Of a stretch of 64,000 bases of DNA, positions 50,602-59,144 are shown one piece after another. Position numbers and translations under genes: made by a program. Every line of letters starts with the position of its first letter. Positions within the stretch are counted from its first letter, which is position 1. A model generated the notes under the pieces. It had not been told where the DNA came from. It did not search any database and saw only the letters and a program-made list of their open reading frames with translations. Source of the DNA: Nitrospirota bacterium (GTDB taxonomy: Bacteria > Nitrospirota > Thermodesulfovibrionia > Thermodesulfovibrionales > Dissulfurispiraceae); contig JAJYVD010000003.1 of NCBI GenBank assembly GCA_021792185.1, positions 1-64,000 on the forward strand, in the 5' to 3' direction.

Positions 50602-51368
50602 ATATCATGGCACTCGAAACAGAGCTTGCTTCTATCATTGTTCATTACAAGTTTTTTCGGTATTTTTGAATACAGGTCATGACATGTCCCGCATCCGATT
50701 CTTCCGTTAAAGAACCTTATCCTCCTGTCAACCATCGAAATAGGTTTCAACTTTTTACCTTTCATCCTGCTGCTATTGTAATCGACACTTATGGGATGGG
50801 AATAACTCTCATGTCTCCATATGCCGGGACCTAACCTATGCTCGACATTGCTCCCCTGTATTCCATCGTGACAGCCGATGCATTCCATGGATACCGGATC
50901 GATGGTTCTTGACTTATCCGTGATCTTGTATTTTTTGCCCGAATGCGCCGCAACTACAGTGTCTATATGGCCTTCCGGCTTAACCATATGGCATGAAATG
51001 CAGAAAGCCCTTCCTATCTTTGATCTTCTGAGAAAATATGTCTTCTCCCCGGATGTTAAAAATCTCTCCCTGTGGATATTATGGCAGGTATTGCATGTAA
51101 TCATCCCGCTGTGAAGCGGAAGGTCCTGTGGAATCCTGGTTGAAACGGGGTAAATATCAGAAGGATGGGATGACATGCTTGTTATGTCCGAATGGCATTT
51201 TTTGCATAACAGAGTAATCGGAGCCGTCAAGGATTTGGGATTCTTGTTGTAATCGGCATGGCAGTTTGCACACTCATTTTCCGGGAAAGAATGAATGGAT
51301 TGAACAGCAGCATGCCCAATGATAATGAATATCATAGATACAAATACCAAAATTAAAAATACCTTCAT
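50598..51368 (-). CDS. Seven-haem cytochrome c
   Basis: 256 residues. N-terminal signal/anchor (VFLILVFVSMIFIIIGHAAV), then seven CxxCH motifs: CANCH, CKKCH, CNTCH, CISCH, CIGCH, CGTCH, CFECH. Spacing resembles NapC/doubled-CXXCH or cytochrome c3-like periplasmic electron carriers. It sits between two HAMP-type membrane proteins with overlaps at both ends. Confidence 0.85.
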   Translation of the reverse strand: MKVFLILVFVSMIFIIIGHAAVQSIHSFPENECANCHADYNKNPKSLTAPITLLCKKCHSDITSMSSHPSDIYPVSTRIPQDLPLHSGMITCNTCHNIHRERFLTSGEKTYFLRRSKIGRAFCISCHMVKPEGHIDTVVAAHSGKKYKITDKSRTIDPVSMECIGCHDGIQGSNVEHRLGPGIWRHESYSHPISVDYNSSRMKGKKLKPISMVDRRIRFFNGRIGCGTCHDLYSKIPKKLVMNNDRSKLCFECHDI

Positions 51369-51940
51369 AATTTAATCTCGGAAAGGAGCTTGTTGAGATC
51401 CCCTGCCTTTTTCACAATATTTCGCCTTTTATCTTCTGCAGCCTCAATATCGCCATTTTGAAGAAATTCGTACATCTCAACCGAATCCCTGTGCATCTCA
51501 TGGATCGACTCTCTGATAACGGAATATCTTCCCTTATACTTTGTTGCTGCATTTTGCAGTGCATCAGCGAGTGGGTGAACTAAGTCATCCTCTCTAAACC
51601 TCACCGCATCTTCAAAATCACCCTCAGACATCTGCCCCATGAGTCTCTTCATCCTTACAAGCGGACCGACAATCCGATGAGTGTGCAGGATGACAATCGC
51701 AGTTATTCCCACAGTTGCGATAAGTGCAAATAAGGTATAAATATACAGGCTATTCCTTACGATTATCGCCTTGAATTGGGGAAGCGTGAATATCTTCAGG
51801 GCATAGGTTTCTCCAAGTTCGCGGTCTGTATAGTAATAGAAAAATGTAACGCTCGATAAGGCTACGAATGCCAAGATCAATATAATCGCTATGATCAGTT
51901 TTGTTCTTAATGACGTGTTCACAATATTTAAAGGCTTCAT
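51365..51940 (-). CDS. Two-helix membrane protein with HAMP domain
   Basis: 191 residues from ATG 51940. First membrane helix IIAIILILAFVALSSVTFFYY, a short periplasmic loop (residues about 43-62), second helix LYIYTLFALIATVGITAIVIL, then HAMP 'RIVGPLVRMKRLMGQMSEGD' and a helical tail. No output domain seen. First gene of the operon that includes the seven-haem cytochrome. Confidence 0.7.
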   Translation of the reverse strand: MKPLNIVNTSLRTKLIIAIILILAFVALSSVTFFYYYTDRELGETYALKIFTLPQFKAIIVRNSLYIYTLFALIATVGITAIVILHTHRIVGPLVRMKRLMGQMSEGDFEDAVRFREDDLVHPLADALQNAATKYKGRYSVIRESIHEMHRDSVEMYEFLQNGDIEAAEDKRRNIVKKAGDLNKLLSEIKL

Positions 51941-52040
51941 TCTTAATCTCGTTATTCGGTATGTTAACAAAAAAGTTCTGCCTTAATTATACCGAATTTT
52001 GTTTCTGTTTGTTACAACAATAAAGATTCATAAAAAAACA

Positions 52041-52080
52041 AAAAGGGCAGTCCATCCCCTCCGGAGGGAACCTGCCCTTT
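52041..52080 (-). terminator. Terminator of the dsrAB-dsrD transcript
   Basis: AAAGGGCAG ... CTGCCCTTT stem with an inner CCCTCCGGAGGG stem; on the - strand the outer stem is followed by a T run (TTTTTGTTTTTTT). It lies 28 bp behind the dsrD stop. Confidence 0.9.
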
Positions 52081-52107
52081 AAAAAATAAAAAAATGCGCT
52101 GATATAT

Positions 52108-52323
52108 TTATTTCGGGGGAATCTCTACGAAGCTGCCGCCGAAGTATGTGTAAATGAGCTTGCCTTCATCCACCAGATCCTTAAGCGCGGCCTTTACGTC
52201 GTCCCTCGTAATGTTCAAATCGGCTGAAATAGTCTTTTGGATATCGCTCGATTTCAACTTCTTTTTGCCCGTGGACTTTTCTACCAACTCGTAAATTTTC
52301 TGTGCTACCTCTGCCTTTTCCAT
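52108..52323 (-). CDS. dsrD: DsrD, allosteric activator of dissimilatory sulfite reductase
   Basis: 71 residues forming a winged-helix: EVAQKIYELVEKSTGKK, 'SSDIQKTISADLNITRDDVK', GKLIYTYFGGSFVEIPPK. DsrD is found in organisms that use DsrAB reductively and activates DsrAB in studied cases. Third gene of dsrABD. GAGGTG stands before the ATG. Confidence 0.96.
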   Translation of the reverse strand: MEKAEVAQKIYELVEKSTGKKKLKSSDIQKTISADLNITRDDVKAALKDLVDEGKLIYTYFGGSFVEIPPK

Positions 52324-52350
52324 ACTCGCACCTCGCTCGTTTAGGCTGAA

Positions 52351-52389
52351 GTTTAAGGCTAAGGAGGTTTAATCTCCTCAGCCTTAAAC
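52351..52389 (-). promoter_or_regulatory. Long hairpin in the dsrB-dsrD gap
   Basis: GTTTAAGGCT (52351-52360) pairs with AGCCTTAAAC (52380-52389), one mismatch, then AGGAG (52362-52366) with CTCCT (52374-52378), loop of 7. There is no T run, so it is more likely an mRNA-stabilising or processing structure that sets the ratio of dsrAB to dsrD. Confidence 0.6.
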
Positions 52390-52408
52390 CTTAAACCCGA
52401 TTATTGTT

Positions 52409-53479
52409 TTACCACTTAAATGTTGCCGCTGTCCTGAACGTCTCCCTCGCGACCACAAAGTCGTCGATGTGCTGGAAGGTAAACGGCAGTCCTGTAATCT
52501 TAAAGAATTTCTCCCAGCCTATCCTCTCTATCCACTCGCCTACCCTTTCGTGTTTCTCTGCGCCGGCTATGTAGGCATCAAGTATTTTTTTCACTGCCGC
52601 GGTAACTTCAGGCCACCTCGGAGGATTATTCTTGATGAAAGGAATCGCAAGCTTGGAAAATTTAGGATTGCTCCTGAGGTTGCCGACCTTGCCGCCCACA
52701 ACGATAGCCACGCCGTCGTATTCAGGGTCATGGATTTCTATCGGAGGACATACTGTGAAACAGTTTCCGCAGTACATACACTTGTCGGCGTTGATCTTTA
52801 CGCTCTTTTTCGAAGGCTCCGGGCTGATCGCGCCTGTAGGGCATGCGGCTATTGTAGACGGAATCTCGCACATATTCTTGACCTTATCATGGTCTATGGT
52901 AGGGACCTTTCTGTGAATCGCCACAACAGCGATATCCGAACAGTGAACCGCGCCGCACATATTCACGCAGCACGCGACTGCCAGTCTGACCTTGTTGGGA
53001 GTCTCTTTAGTTGTGAAATAGTCGGCAAATTCGTCCATTAACACCTTAACAATACCCGATGCATCGGACGCTGCGGAATGACAATGAATCCATCCCTGTG
53101 TATGGACGATATTGCTTATTCTCGGGCCTATGCCGCCCATCATATATTTTTTAGAATTCAGCTCTTTCTGGAGCGGCTCGAGATTTTTCTCATCGGAGAC
53201 GAGGAATTCCACGTTGTTCCTTGTAGTGAATCTGATATAGCCTCCGCAGTATTTCTCCGCCATAGCGGCATAGTCTCTGATGGTGTCGGTGCTGAGGAGC
53301 CTCGGCGAGGCAACCCTTACGGACCATAGCTTATCGCCGCTGTTTGCCGTGTGAACCATTACGCCGCCGCTTAAGACTTCGTGGTGCTTCCAGTCGCCGT
53401 AGTTCTTCTGAATTACCGGCGGCAAAAACTCCTTGAAGTGAGGCGGTCCTATATCCGTTCTTCTCTGAGGTGCTGCCAT
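52409..53479 (-). CDS. dsrB: Dissimilatory sulfite reductase beta subunit
   Basis: 356 residues. Sirohaem/4Fe-4S cysteines in ACCVNMCGAVHC and the typical 'HTQGWIHCHSAASDASGIVK'; ferredoxin domain CMYCGNCFTVCPP with further cysteine; C-terminus 'HIDDFVVARETFRTAATFKW'. With DsrA it reduces sulfite to DsrC-bound sulfur in the cytosol. Full length. Confidence 0.97.
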   Translation of the reverse strand: MAAPQRRTDIGPPHFKEFLPPVIQKNYGDWKHHEVLSGGVMVHTANSGDKLWSVRVASPRLLSTDTIRDYAAMAEKYCGGYIRFTTRNNVEFLVSDEKNLEPLQKELNSKKYMMGGIGPRISNIVHTQGWIHCHSAASDASGIVKVLMDEFADYFTTKETPNKVRLAVACCVNMCGAVHCSDIAVVAIHRKVPTIDHDKVKNMCEIPSTIAACPTGAISPEPSKKSVKINADKCMYCGNCFTVCPPIEIHDPEYDGVAIVVGGKVGNLRSNPKFSKLAIPFIKNNPPRWPEVTAAVKKILDAYIAGAEKHERVGEWIERIGWEKFFKITGLPFTFQHIDDFVVARETFRTAATFKW

Positions 53480-53521
53480 TTTTTTCCTCCTTAACTATAA
53501 TATATTTAATTTCCTGATTTT

Positions 53522-54706
53522 TTATTTCTGCAAGTCGGCTTCAGTCCAGAAGAAGAACGGGTCTCTTCTCGGCTCTTTTACTTGCTGCGGAACAGGGTCT
53601 ATCCCGATGAACTCGAGGAACTCCCTCATGCCTTTTCTTATCACAAGCTCGCCGATCCTCTCCCTGTTCTTTCCGTGCTCGTCCCAGAACTCCCACATCT
53701 TTCTGATGAGGTCTTTAAGCTCGTCATACGGCTCTTCGAGCTTCATGAACGGAACGATGACCCATGAAAGGGTCGCGCCGATAACGAACGGCGCCTTGCT
53801 GCCCATGAGGATTGTCGCTCCCTTTTCTCCGGTGGGCTTCAGTGCCTTTGTCATCTTTGCTATACAGTGCATGCAGCGCACGCAGTTATCATCGTCTATC
53901 TTCAGTTCCTTGCCGTCATAGCTCATGCACTTGCTCGGGCATTTGTTGACTATCTCTTCCTGAATCTTCATGCCCTTCTTCGCATAATTTGCCACCTCGC
54001 CCTGATCTACCGCTATCTTGCCTTTCCATGTTCCGATAATGGAAAGGTCCGCGCGGGCGATGGACGCTATACAGTCGACAGCGCATCCCGCCGTCTTGAT
54101 TTTGAATTTATAAGGAAATGCAGGCCTATGCATTTCATCCTGAAACTCCTGCGTCACGCTGTAGGTGATTCCAAGCGTATCTATATTAGACCACTCGCAC
54201 CTTGCAGGGCCTACGCAGCAGCTCGGCGTCCTCAATGCGGAGCCCGAGCCTCCCAAGTCCCAGCCGCGTGATGAAAACTCTGCAAAAATCGGCTCTAAGT
54301 TTTCGGTATTTGTTCCGAGGAGAACCAGGTCTCCGGTAGAGCCGTGCAGATTTGTAAGACCGCTTCCATACTTGTCCCATATGTCGCACATCTCTTTTAA
54401 AAACTTCGATGTGTAGAAAAATCCGGAAGTACAGTTGATTCTGACGGTATGGAAGTTTGCGACATCGGGGAACTGATCCGCAAGAGACGAATACCTTCCG
54501 ATAACACCCGAACCGTAACCTCTCACGCCGACGATACCGCCGTGCTTCCAGTAACCGCGTTTGTCCCTGTAGGACTTTTCGAGCTGGCCGAGTTCATCGG
54601 CCGCCATGTCGCTTCTTGCCGCCGCCTTCTTGATCTCCGTAACAAAGCTCGGAAACGGACCCTTCTCGAGTTCGTCGAGCAGCGGAGTCTCATACTTCTT
54701 TGGCAT
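53522..54706 (-). CDS. dsrA: Dissimilatory sulfite reductase alpha subunit
   Basis: 394 residues. GYWKHGGIVGVRGYGSGVIGRY (in parts), NLHGSTGDLVLLGT, the sirohaem-cluster cysteines CCVGPARCEW and AGCAVDCIAS, and a ferredoxin domain (CVRCMHCIAKM). AGAGGAGG lies before the ATG. A short inverted repeat AGGTT/AACCT is at 54756-54769 upstream. First gene of dsrABD. Confidence 0.97.
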   Translation of the reverse strand: MPKKYETPLLDELEKGPFPSFVTEIKKAAARSDMAADELGQLEKSYRDKRGYWKHGGIVGVRGYGSGVIGRYSSLADQFPDVANFHTVRINCTSGFFYTSKFLKEMCDIWDKYGSGLTNLHGSTGDLVLLGTNTENLEPIFAEFSSRGWDLGGSGSALRTPSCCVGPARCEWSNIDTLGITYSVTQEFQDEMHRPAFPYKFKIKTAGCAVDCIASIARADLSIIGTWKGKIAVDQGEVANYAKKGMKIQEEIVNKCPSKCMSYDGKELKIDDDNCVRCMHCIAKMTKALKPTGEKGATILMGSKAPFVIGATLSWVIVPFMKLEEPYDELKDLIRKMWEFWDEHGKNRERIGELVIRKGMREFLEFIGIDPVPQQVKEPRRDPFFFWTEADLQK

Positions 54707-54872
54707 ACAATCCTCCTCTTTTTATTTTGATTTTAAGGCATTGAAAATATAAATAAGGTTATAAAACCTAATATACAAGCACGGAAATCGTCAAATAAAA
54801 AAAACTTATCGCTATATTAATGCCATTTTAACTTGACCCTTTCGATGCCTCATGCGTAAAATGAAAGGCATT

Positions 54873-57800
54873 ATGAAGATAAAGCAGATCGAACTTATCG
54901 GATTCAAGTCCTTTGCGGACAAAAGCTTATTTCCCCTCCATAACGGAATTACCTGCATCGTAGGCCCCAACGGATGCGGCAAGAGCAATGTCGTTGACGC
55001 ATTCAGGTGGGTGCTGGGCGAGCAGAGCGCGAAGAGCCTGCGCGGAGAAAAAATGGAGGAGGTCATATTCCAGGGATCGTCCACCAAAAAACAGAAAGGC
55101 ATGGCCGAAGTAACGCTTGTGGTCTCGCAGTCCGGCAAGCCTTCAGCCGGAAACGGCTCAGGGAACGGAAGCGAATCGGGCGAAGACGCCGCAGACGAGA
55201 TGACGGTATCCCGCAGACTGTACCGCTCCGGAGAAAGCGAATATTTAATGAACAGGCGGCAGTGCCGGCTCAGGGACATAAAGGACGTATTCCTCGACAC
55301 GGGCCTCGACGTCAAGAGCTATTCCATACTGGATCAGGGCAGGATAGGAGAGATCATCAATACAAAGCCGCATGAAAGACGGTTCCTTATAGAAGAGATC
55401 GCAGGCGTCATGAAATACAAGGTAAGAAAGGCGGAGGCCCTGTCCAAACTCGAATCTTCAAAGCAGAACCTGCAACGCATAAACGATATAGTATACGAGG
55501 TCAAACGCCAGATAAACAGCCTCGACAGGCAGGTAAAAAAGGCGGAGAGATATAAAAGGCTTATCGAAGAATTGAAGGCGATCGAGCTTAGAATCGCGAA
55601 AAAAGAATATACGTCGTTGAACGGGGCATTGACCGCCCTTCTCTCGGAGATAGAAAAACTGAGGGAAACCGATTCCGCAAAAAGGGGCGAACTCTCGACG
55701 CTCGAAAACTTTATCGAAACAAAGAGGATCGAGATAGCCGAGAAAGAGAAGGCCCTTGCCGCACTTGAAGGCGCTCTCAATGAAAAAGAAAGGTCAATAG
55801 CGGATTCGGAAAAGCGCATAGCGGTATTAAAGGCCAACATAGAAAACAAGCGGCTCGATATAGAACGGCTTACAAACCTGCAAGAAGAGATTACGGCAAA
55901 AAAGGCCGAACTATCGGGAAAGGTTTCAGAACTCGGCGACGCGGAAAATGCCCTCCTGTCGAGCATAGAAAGCATATCCATAGAGCTTGACGAAAAGAAG
56001 GAGCGGTCATCCGGGATCGAGGCGGCCATCGGAGAAAAGGAATCGGCCATAGAAGAAATGAGAAAGGAGCTTTTTAAGGCATCCGAGGACCTAAGCAATA
56101 GAAAAAATGAGCTCGCCAAACTCCAGTCGGCCATTGAAAACCTTATTTACAGGGAATCGGTTGCGGTACAAGACAGCGAAACCATCAAGGACAATATCGT
56201 CGAACTGCAAGCGGCTGTGAAGGAAGCTGAGGAAGCTCTAAAAACTAAAAACGAAGCGCTGCTGGGGCTTCAAGCCGAAAAAGAGGCCATGAACTCCGAG
56301 ATAGCGCGTCTCACGGACGGGATCGAAGACAAAAAGACGCTCCTTGCCAAGGAACGTGAAGACCTCGCCTCAAACACATCGAGACTCGGTTCATTGAAAG
56401 AACTGATTATAGACAAATCACTTGCCGACTTCCTGACGGAAGGGCAGCAGACGACTGTGCTGTCGGATATTATCGCAGCCGACAAGGACTTTGAAGCGGC
56501 AATCGAAGCGATCCTTTCGGATAAAATCAATTCCCTGATCTTCAATAACCTCGACGACGTGATGTCGGTTGTAAAGATCATCAAAGAAAAGCATCTCGGC
56601 AGGACATCCATTCTTTATAAGGGATTTAATGTTCTGCATCCGGCGTCCGGCGGGGAAGAGCCCGGCGCTATAACCCATGAGGCAGTCATAGGACCGGCCT
56701 CAAACTTCATAACATCTGAAAACAGCGACGCAAAAAAAGCGGCGCATGCCGCGCTCGAAAACACTTATATAGTAAAAGACATTCAGGCCGCGTTCGGGGT
56801 CTTGAACTCCGGACTCCCGGCTAAAAACTCCGAACTTATCATGGTTACGCTCGACGGAGAGGTTGTAAACAGCCGCGGCTGGATATTCGCGGGTCATGGG
56901 AAGGACATCCTGAAAAGGAAAAGGGAAATAAAGGAGCTTCAAAATGCGATAGACGAACAGCAGTTGAAAATAAGGGATTTCGAGGACGATCTCAACTCCC
57001 TGATTGATGCATTGGCTGCGAAAAAGGAATCTCTAAAAAACGCGGAAGACGCGGTTATCGCCGTTGAAAAGGAGATGTCCCTCTCCGCTCATTCCCTCCA
57101 GAACCACCGTGAGGAACTCGAAAGAAAAACGAGGAAGCTTTCGTTCCTCGACACCGAACTATCCGCAATCTCGCAGGAAATGGAATCGACTAAAGATATG
57201 GTCCAAACAAAGACCGAAGATATCGGGACTGCCGAAAAAGATAGAACAGCGATAGATGACGAAATAGCCTCTATGCAGCAATCCCTCTCGTTAAAAAGGG
57301 AAGAATACGAAGAGGCGCGCTCTCAGCTTACGGACATGAAGCTTTCTTTGGCTTCGTACCGGGAAAAAACTGATGCCATCAGGAAAGAAAGGGATAACAT
57401 TAACGATGCCTTCGCAGAACTCGAAGGCAGAAAAGAACAGGCAGTGCAGGAGATTCAGGATGCGGAACAAAAGATAAAAGAATCGGGATATGAACTCCAT
57501 GATTTGGAGGAAGGAATCAAGATTATAATAGTAGAGGCAGATCGAATAAAAACCGAGAAAGCCGGGTTAAAAGAAACCATCTCCTCCGAACAACAGGAAT
57601 TAATTGCAAAGGACGCCTCCCTTAAGGCAATCCGCTCCGAAATAGATTCCGTTTCGCAGCAGCTCGCAGATGCCAATACAAAGGCAGTAGAAAACAGGCT
57701 GAGAATAGAGAACATAGAAGTCTCCATATCTCAGAAATACGGCCTCGAAATAAAGACCGAGGCGGTAGAGATTGAAGGCTTCGATCCGGAAGATGACGTA

Positions 57801-58448
57801 AACAAAGTGAACGAACTCAACACCAAGATACGCGAGCTCGGACCGGTAAACCTCGGCACGATCGAGGAATACGAAGAACTCAAAACACGCTATGACTTCC
57901 TTACAAAACAGCAGCAGGACCTCACGATGTCCATAGCAGAACTCGAAGAGGCCATAAGCAGGATAAACTCAACGACGAGGAGAAAACTCCGCGAGGCGTA
58001 TGACGCGCTCAGGACAAAATTCTCGGAGGTCTTTACCGTCCTTTTCGGAGGAGGAAAGGCGGACATAATCCTCACGGATGAAGATAATATCCTCGACGCC
58101 GGCCTCGATATAATCGCCCAGCCGCCGGGCAAAAAACTCCAGAACATCAACCTGCTTTCGGGCGGCGAAAAAGCGCTCACATCCCTTGCGCTTTTATTTG
58201 CAGGATTTTTGATAAAACCGAGCCCTTTGTGCATCCTCGACGAGGCGGATGCGCCTCTCGACGAATCAAACACCGTAAGATTCGCGCAGATGATAAAAGA
58301 CCTATCGAAGGAAACTCAGTTCATCGTTATTACCCACAACAGGACAACAATGGAAGTTGCGGATTACCTGTACGGCATCACGATGGAAGAGCCGGGGGTA
58401 TCGAAGGCAATATCGCTTCAATTCACCGAAGTCGGCAATATCGGATAA
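54873..58448 (+). CDS. smc: Chromosome segregation protein SMC
   Basis: 1191 residues from ATG 54873 (MKIKQIELIGFKSFADKS). Walker A GPNGCGKSNVVDAFRWVLGE, long coiled coils, a hinge around residues 510-670 (LADFLTEGQQTTVLSDIIAA region, DGEVVNSRGWI), the return coil, signature LSGGEKALTSLALLFAG and Walker B LCILDEADAPLDESN. A serine/glycine-rich insertion (SGKPSAGNGSGNGSESGEDA) lies in the N-terminal head near residue 90. Confidence 0.97.
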   Translation: MKIKQIELIGFKSFADKSLFPLHNGITCIVGPNGCGKSNVVDAFRWVLGEQSAKSLRGEKMEEVIFQGSSTKKQKGMAEVTLVVSQSGKPSAGNGSGNGSESGEDAADEMTVSRRLYRSGESEYLMNRRQCRLRDIKDVFLDTGLDVKSYSILDQGRIGEIINTKPHERRFLIEEIAGVMKYKVRKAEALSKLESSKQNLQRINDIVYEVKRQINSLDRQVKKAERYKRLIEELKAIELRIAKKEYTSLNGALTALLSEIEKLRETDSAKRGELSTLENFIETKRIEIAEKEKALAALEGALNEKERSIADSEKRIAVLKANIENKRLDIERLTNLQEEITAKKAELSGKVSELGDAENALLSSIESISIELDEKKERSSGIEAAIGEKESAIEEMRKELFKASEDLSNRKNELAKLQSAIENLIYRESVAVQDSETIKDNIVELQAAVKEAEEALKTKNEALLGLQAEKEAMNSEIARLTDGIEDKKTLLAKEREDLASNTSRLGSLKELIIDKSLADFLTEGQQTTVLSDIIAADKDFEAAIEAILSDKINSLIFNNLDDVMSVVKIIKEKHLGRTSILYKGFNVLHPASGGEEPGAITHEAVIGPASNFITSENSDAKKAAHAALENTYIVKDIQAAFGVLNSGLPAKNSELIMVTLDGEVVNSRGWIFAGHGKDILKRKREIKELQNAIDEQQLKIRDFEDDLNSLIDALAAKKESLKNAEDAVIAVEKEMSLSAHSLQNHREELERKTRKLSFLDTELSAISQEMESTKDMVQTKTEDIGTAEKDRTAIDDEIASMQQSLSLKREEYEEARSQLTDMKLSLASYREKTDAIRKERDNINDAFAELEGRKEQAVQEIQDAEQKIKESGYELHDLEEGIKIIIVEADRIKTEKAGLKETISSEQQELIAKDASLKAIRSEIDSVSQQLADANTKAVENRLRIENIEVSISQKYGLEIKTEAVEIEGFDPEDDVNKVNELNTKIRELGPVNLGTIEEYEELKTRYDFLTKQQQDLTMSIAELEEAISRINSTTRRKLREAYDALRTKFSEVFTVLFGGGKADIILTDEDNILDAGLDIIAQPPGKKLQNINLLSGGEKALTSLALLFAGFLIKPSPLCILDEADAPLDESNTVRFAQMIKDLSKETQFIVITHNRTTMEVADYLYGITMEEPGVSKAISLQFTEVGNIG

Positions 58449-58520
58449 CTCGTCTATAAAATAAAGATTTACAATTAGCCGGCTTTACCTTTATACTATA
58501 AGCAGCTTTTTAAAGTTAGG

Positions 58521-58560
58521 AATCCCCGCAGACTTTAGAAGAAGCTCCGGGGATTTTTTT
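58521..58560 (+). terminator. Terminator behind smc
   Basis: ATCCCCG (58522-58528) and CGGGGAT (58548-58554) with a loop of about 19 bases, followed by seven T. Confidence 0.8.
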
Positions 58561-58594
58561 ATTCCATCAAAAAAACAAGAACAGGAGACGAATT

Positions 58595-58927
58595 ATGGGC
58601 AAAAAAATCTATGTAGGCAACCTCTCATTTACGGCAACAACGGATGACATCAAGGAACTATTCTCAAAACACGGGGAAGTAGAAACAGTCAACTTAATAA
58701 CGGACGCTCACACGGGGCGCGCTAAAGGTTTCGGCTTTGTCGAGATGGCAACAGAGGATGACGCCAAGAAGGCGATAGAATCCCTTAACGGCTCTATATT
58801 TATGGAAAGGACGCTTTCCGTTGCCGAGGCAAAACCGCAACAGCCCAGAGAAAGGCACGGTTTTGAAAGGAAAAGAGGCGGAGGCGGTTTCGGCGGAGGC
58901 AGGGGTCCCGGAAGAGGAAGGAGATAA
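58595..58927 (+). CDS. RRM-type RNA-binding protein
   Basis: 110 residues. One RNA-recognition motif with RNP-2 KIYVGNLSF and RNP-1 RAKGFGFVEM, followed by a glycine/arginine-rich tail (FGGGRGPGRGRR). Bacterial glycine-rich RRM proteins are often cold- or stress-responsive RNA chaperones. AGGAG stands before the ATG. Next gene is bS21, 6 bp away. Confidence 0.93.
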   Translation: MGKKIYVGNLSFTATTDDIKELFSKHGEVETVNLITDAHTGRAKGFGFVEMATEDDAKKAIESLNGSIFMERTLSVAEAKPQQPRERHGFERKRGGGGFGGGRGPGRGRR

Positions 58928-58933
58928 TTTATC

Positions 58934-59119
58934 TTGGATATAAAGGTTCACGGCAATGATATTGAAGGTGCATTGAGGGCGCTTAAGCGTCAATTGCAAA
59001 AGGACGGGCTTTTCAGAGAAATCAAGAAAAGGAGCTTCTATGAAAAGCCTTCCGAGAAAGAGAAACGGAAACAAAGAGACGCAAGAAAGAAAAGGATGAA
59101 GGCCCTAAGATTCAGGTAA
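58934..59119 (+). CDS. rpsU: Small ribosomal subunit protein bS21
   Basis: 61 residues from a TTG start (AGGAAGGAG upstream). 'DIEGALRALKRQLQKDGLF', EIKKRSFYEKPSEKEKRK and the basic tail RKKRMKALRFR match bS21. Near the 3' end of 16S rRNA it aids initiation. Translationally close to the RRM gene. Confidence 0.88.
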   Translation: MDIKVHGNDIEGALRALKRQLQKDGLFREIKKRSFYEKPSEKEKRKQRDARKKRMKALRFR

Positions 59120-59144
59120 TCATGTTTTAGTATAATCTCATCAT

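Noticed and set aside
54756-54769. AGGTT/AACCT inverted repeat upstream of dsrA as a defined regulator site
   Set aside because: Only five bases per arm in an AT-rich stretch; expected by chance.
54812-56134. Long antisense frames through smc
   Set aside because: Serine/phenylalanine-rich shadows of a highly conserved gene with regular codon use; no ribosome sites.
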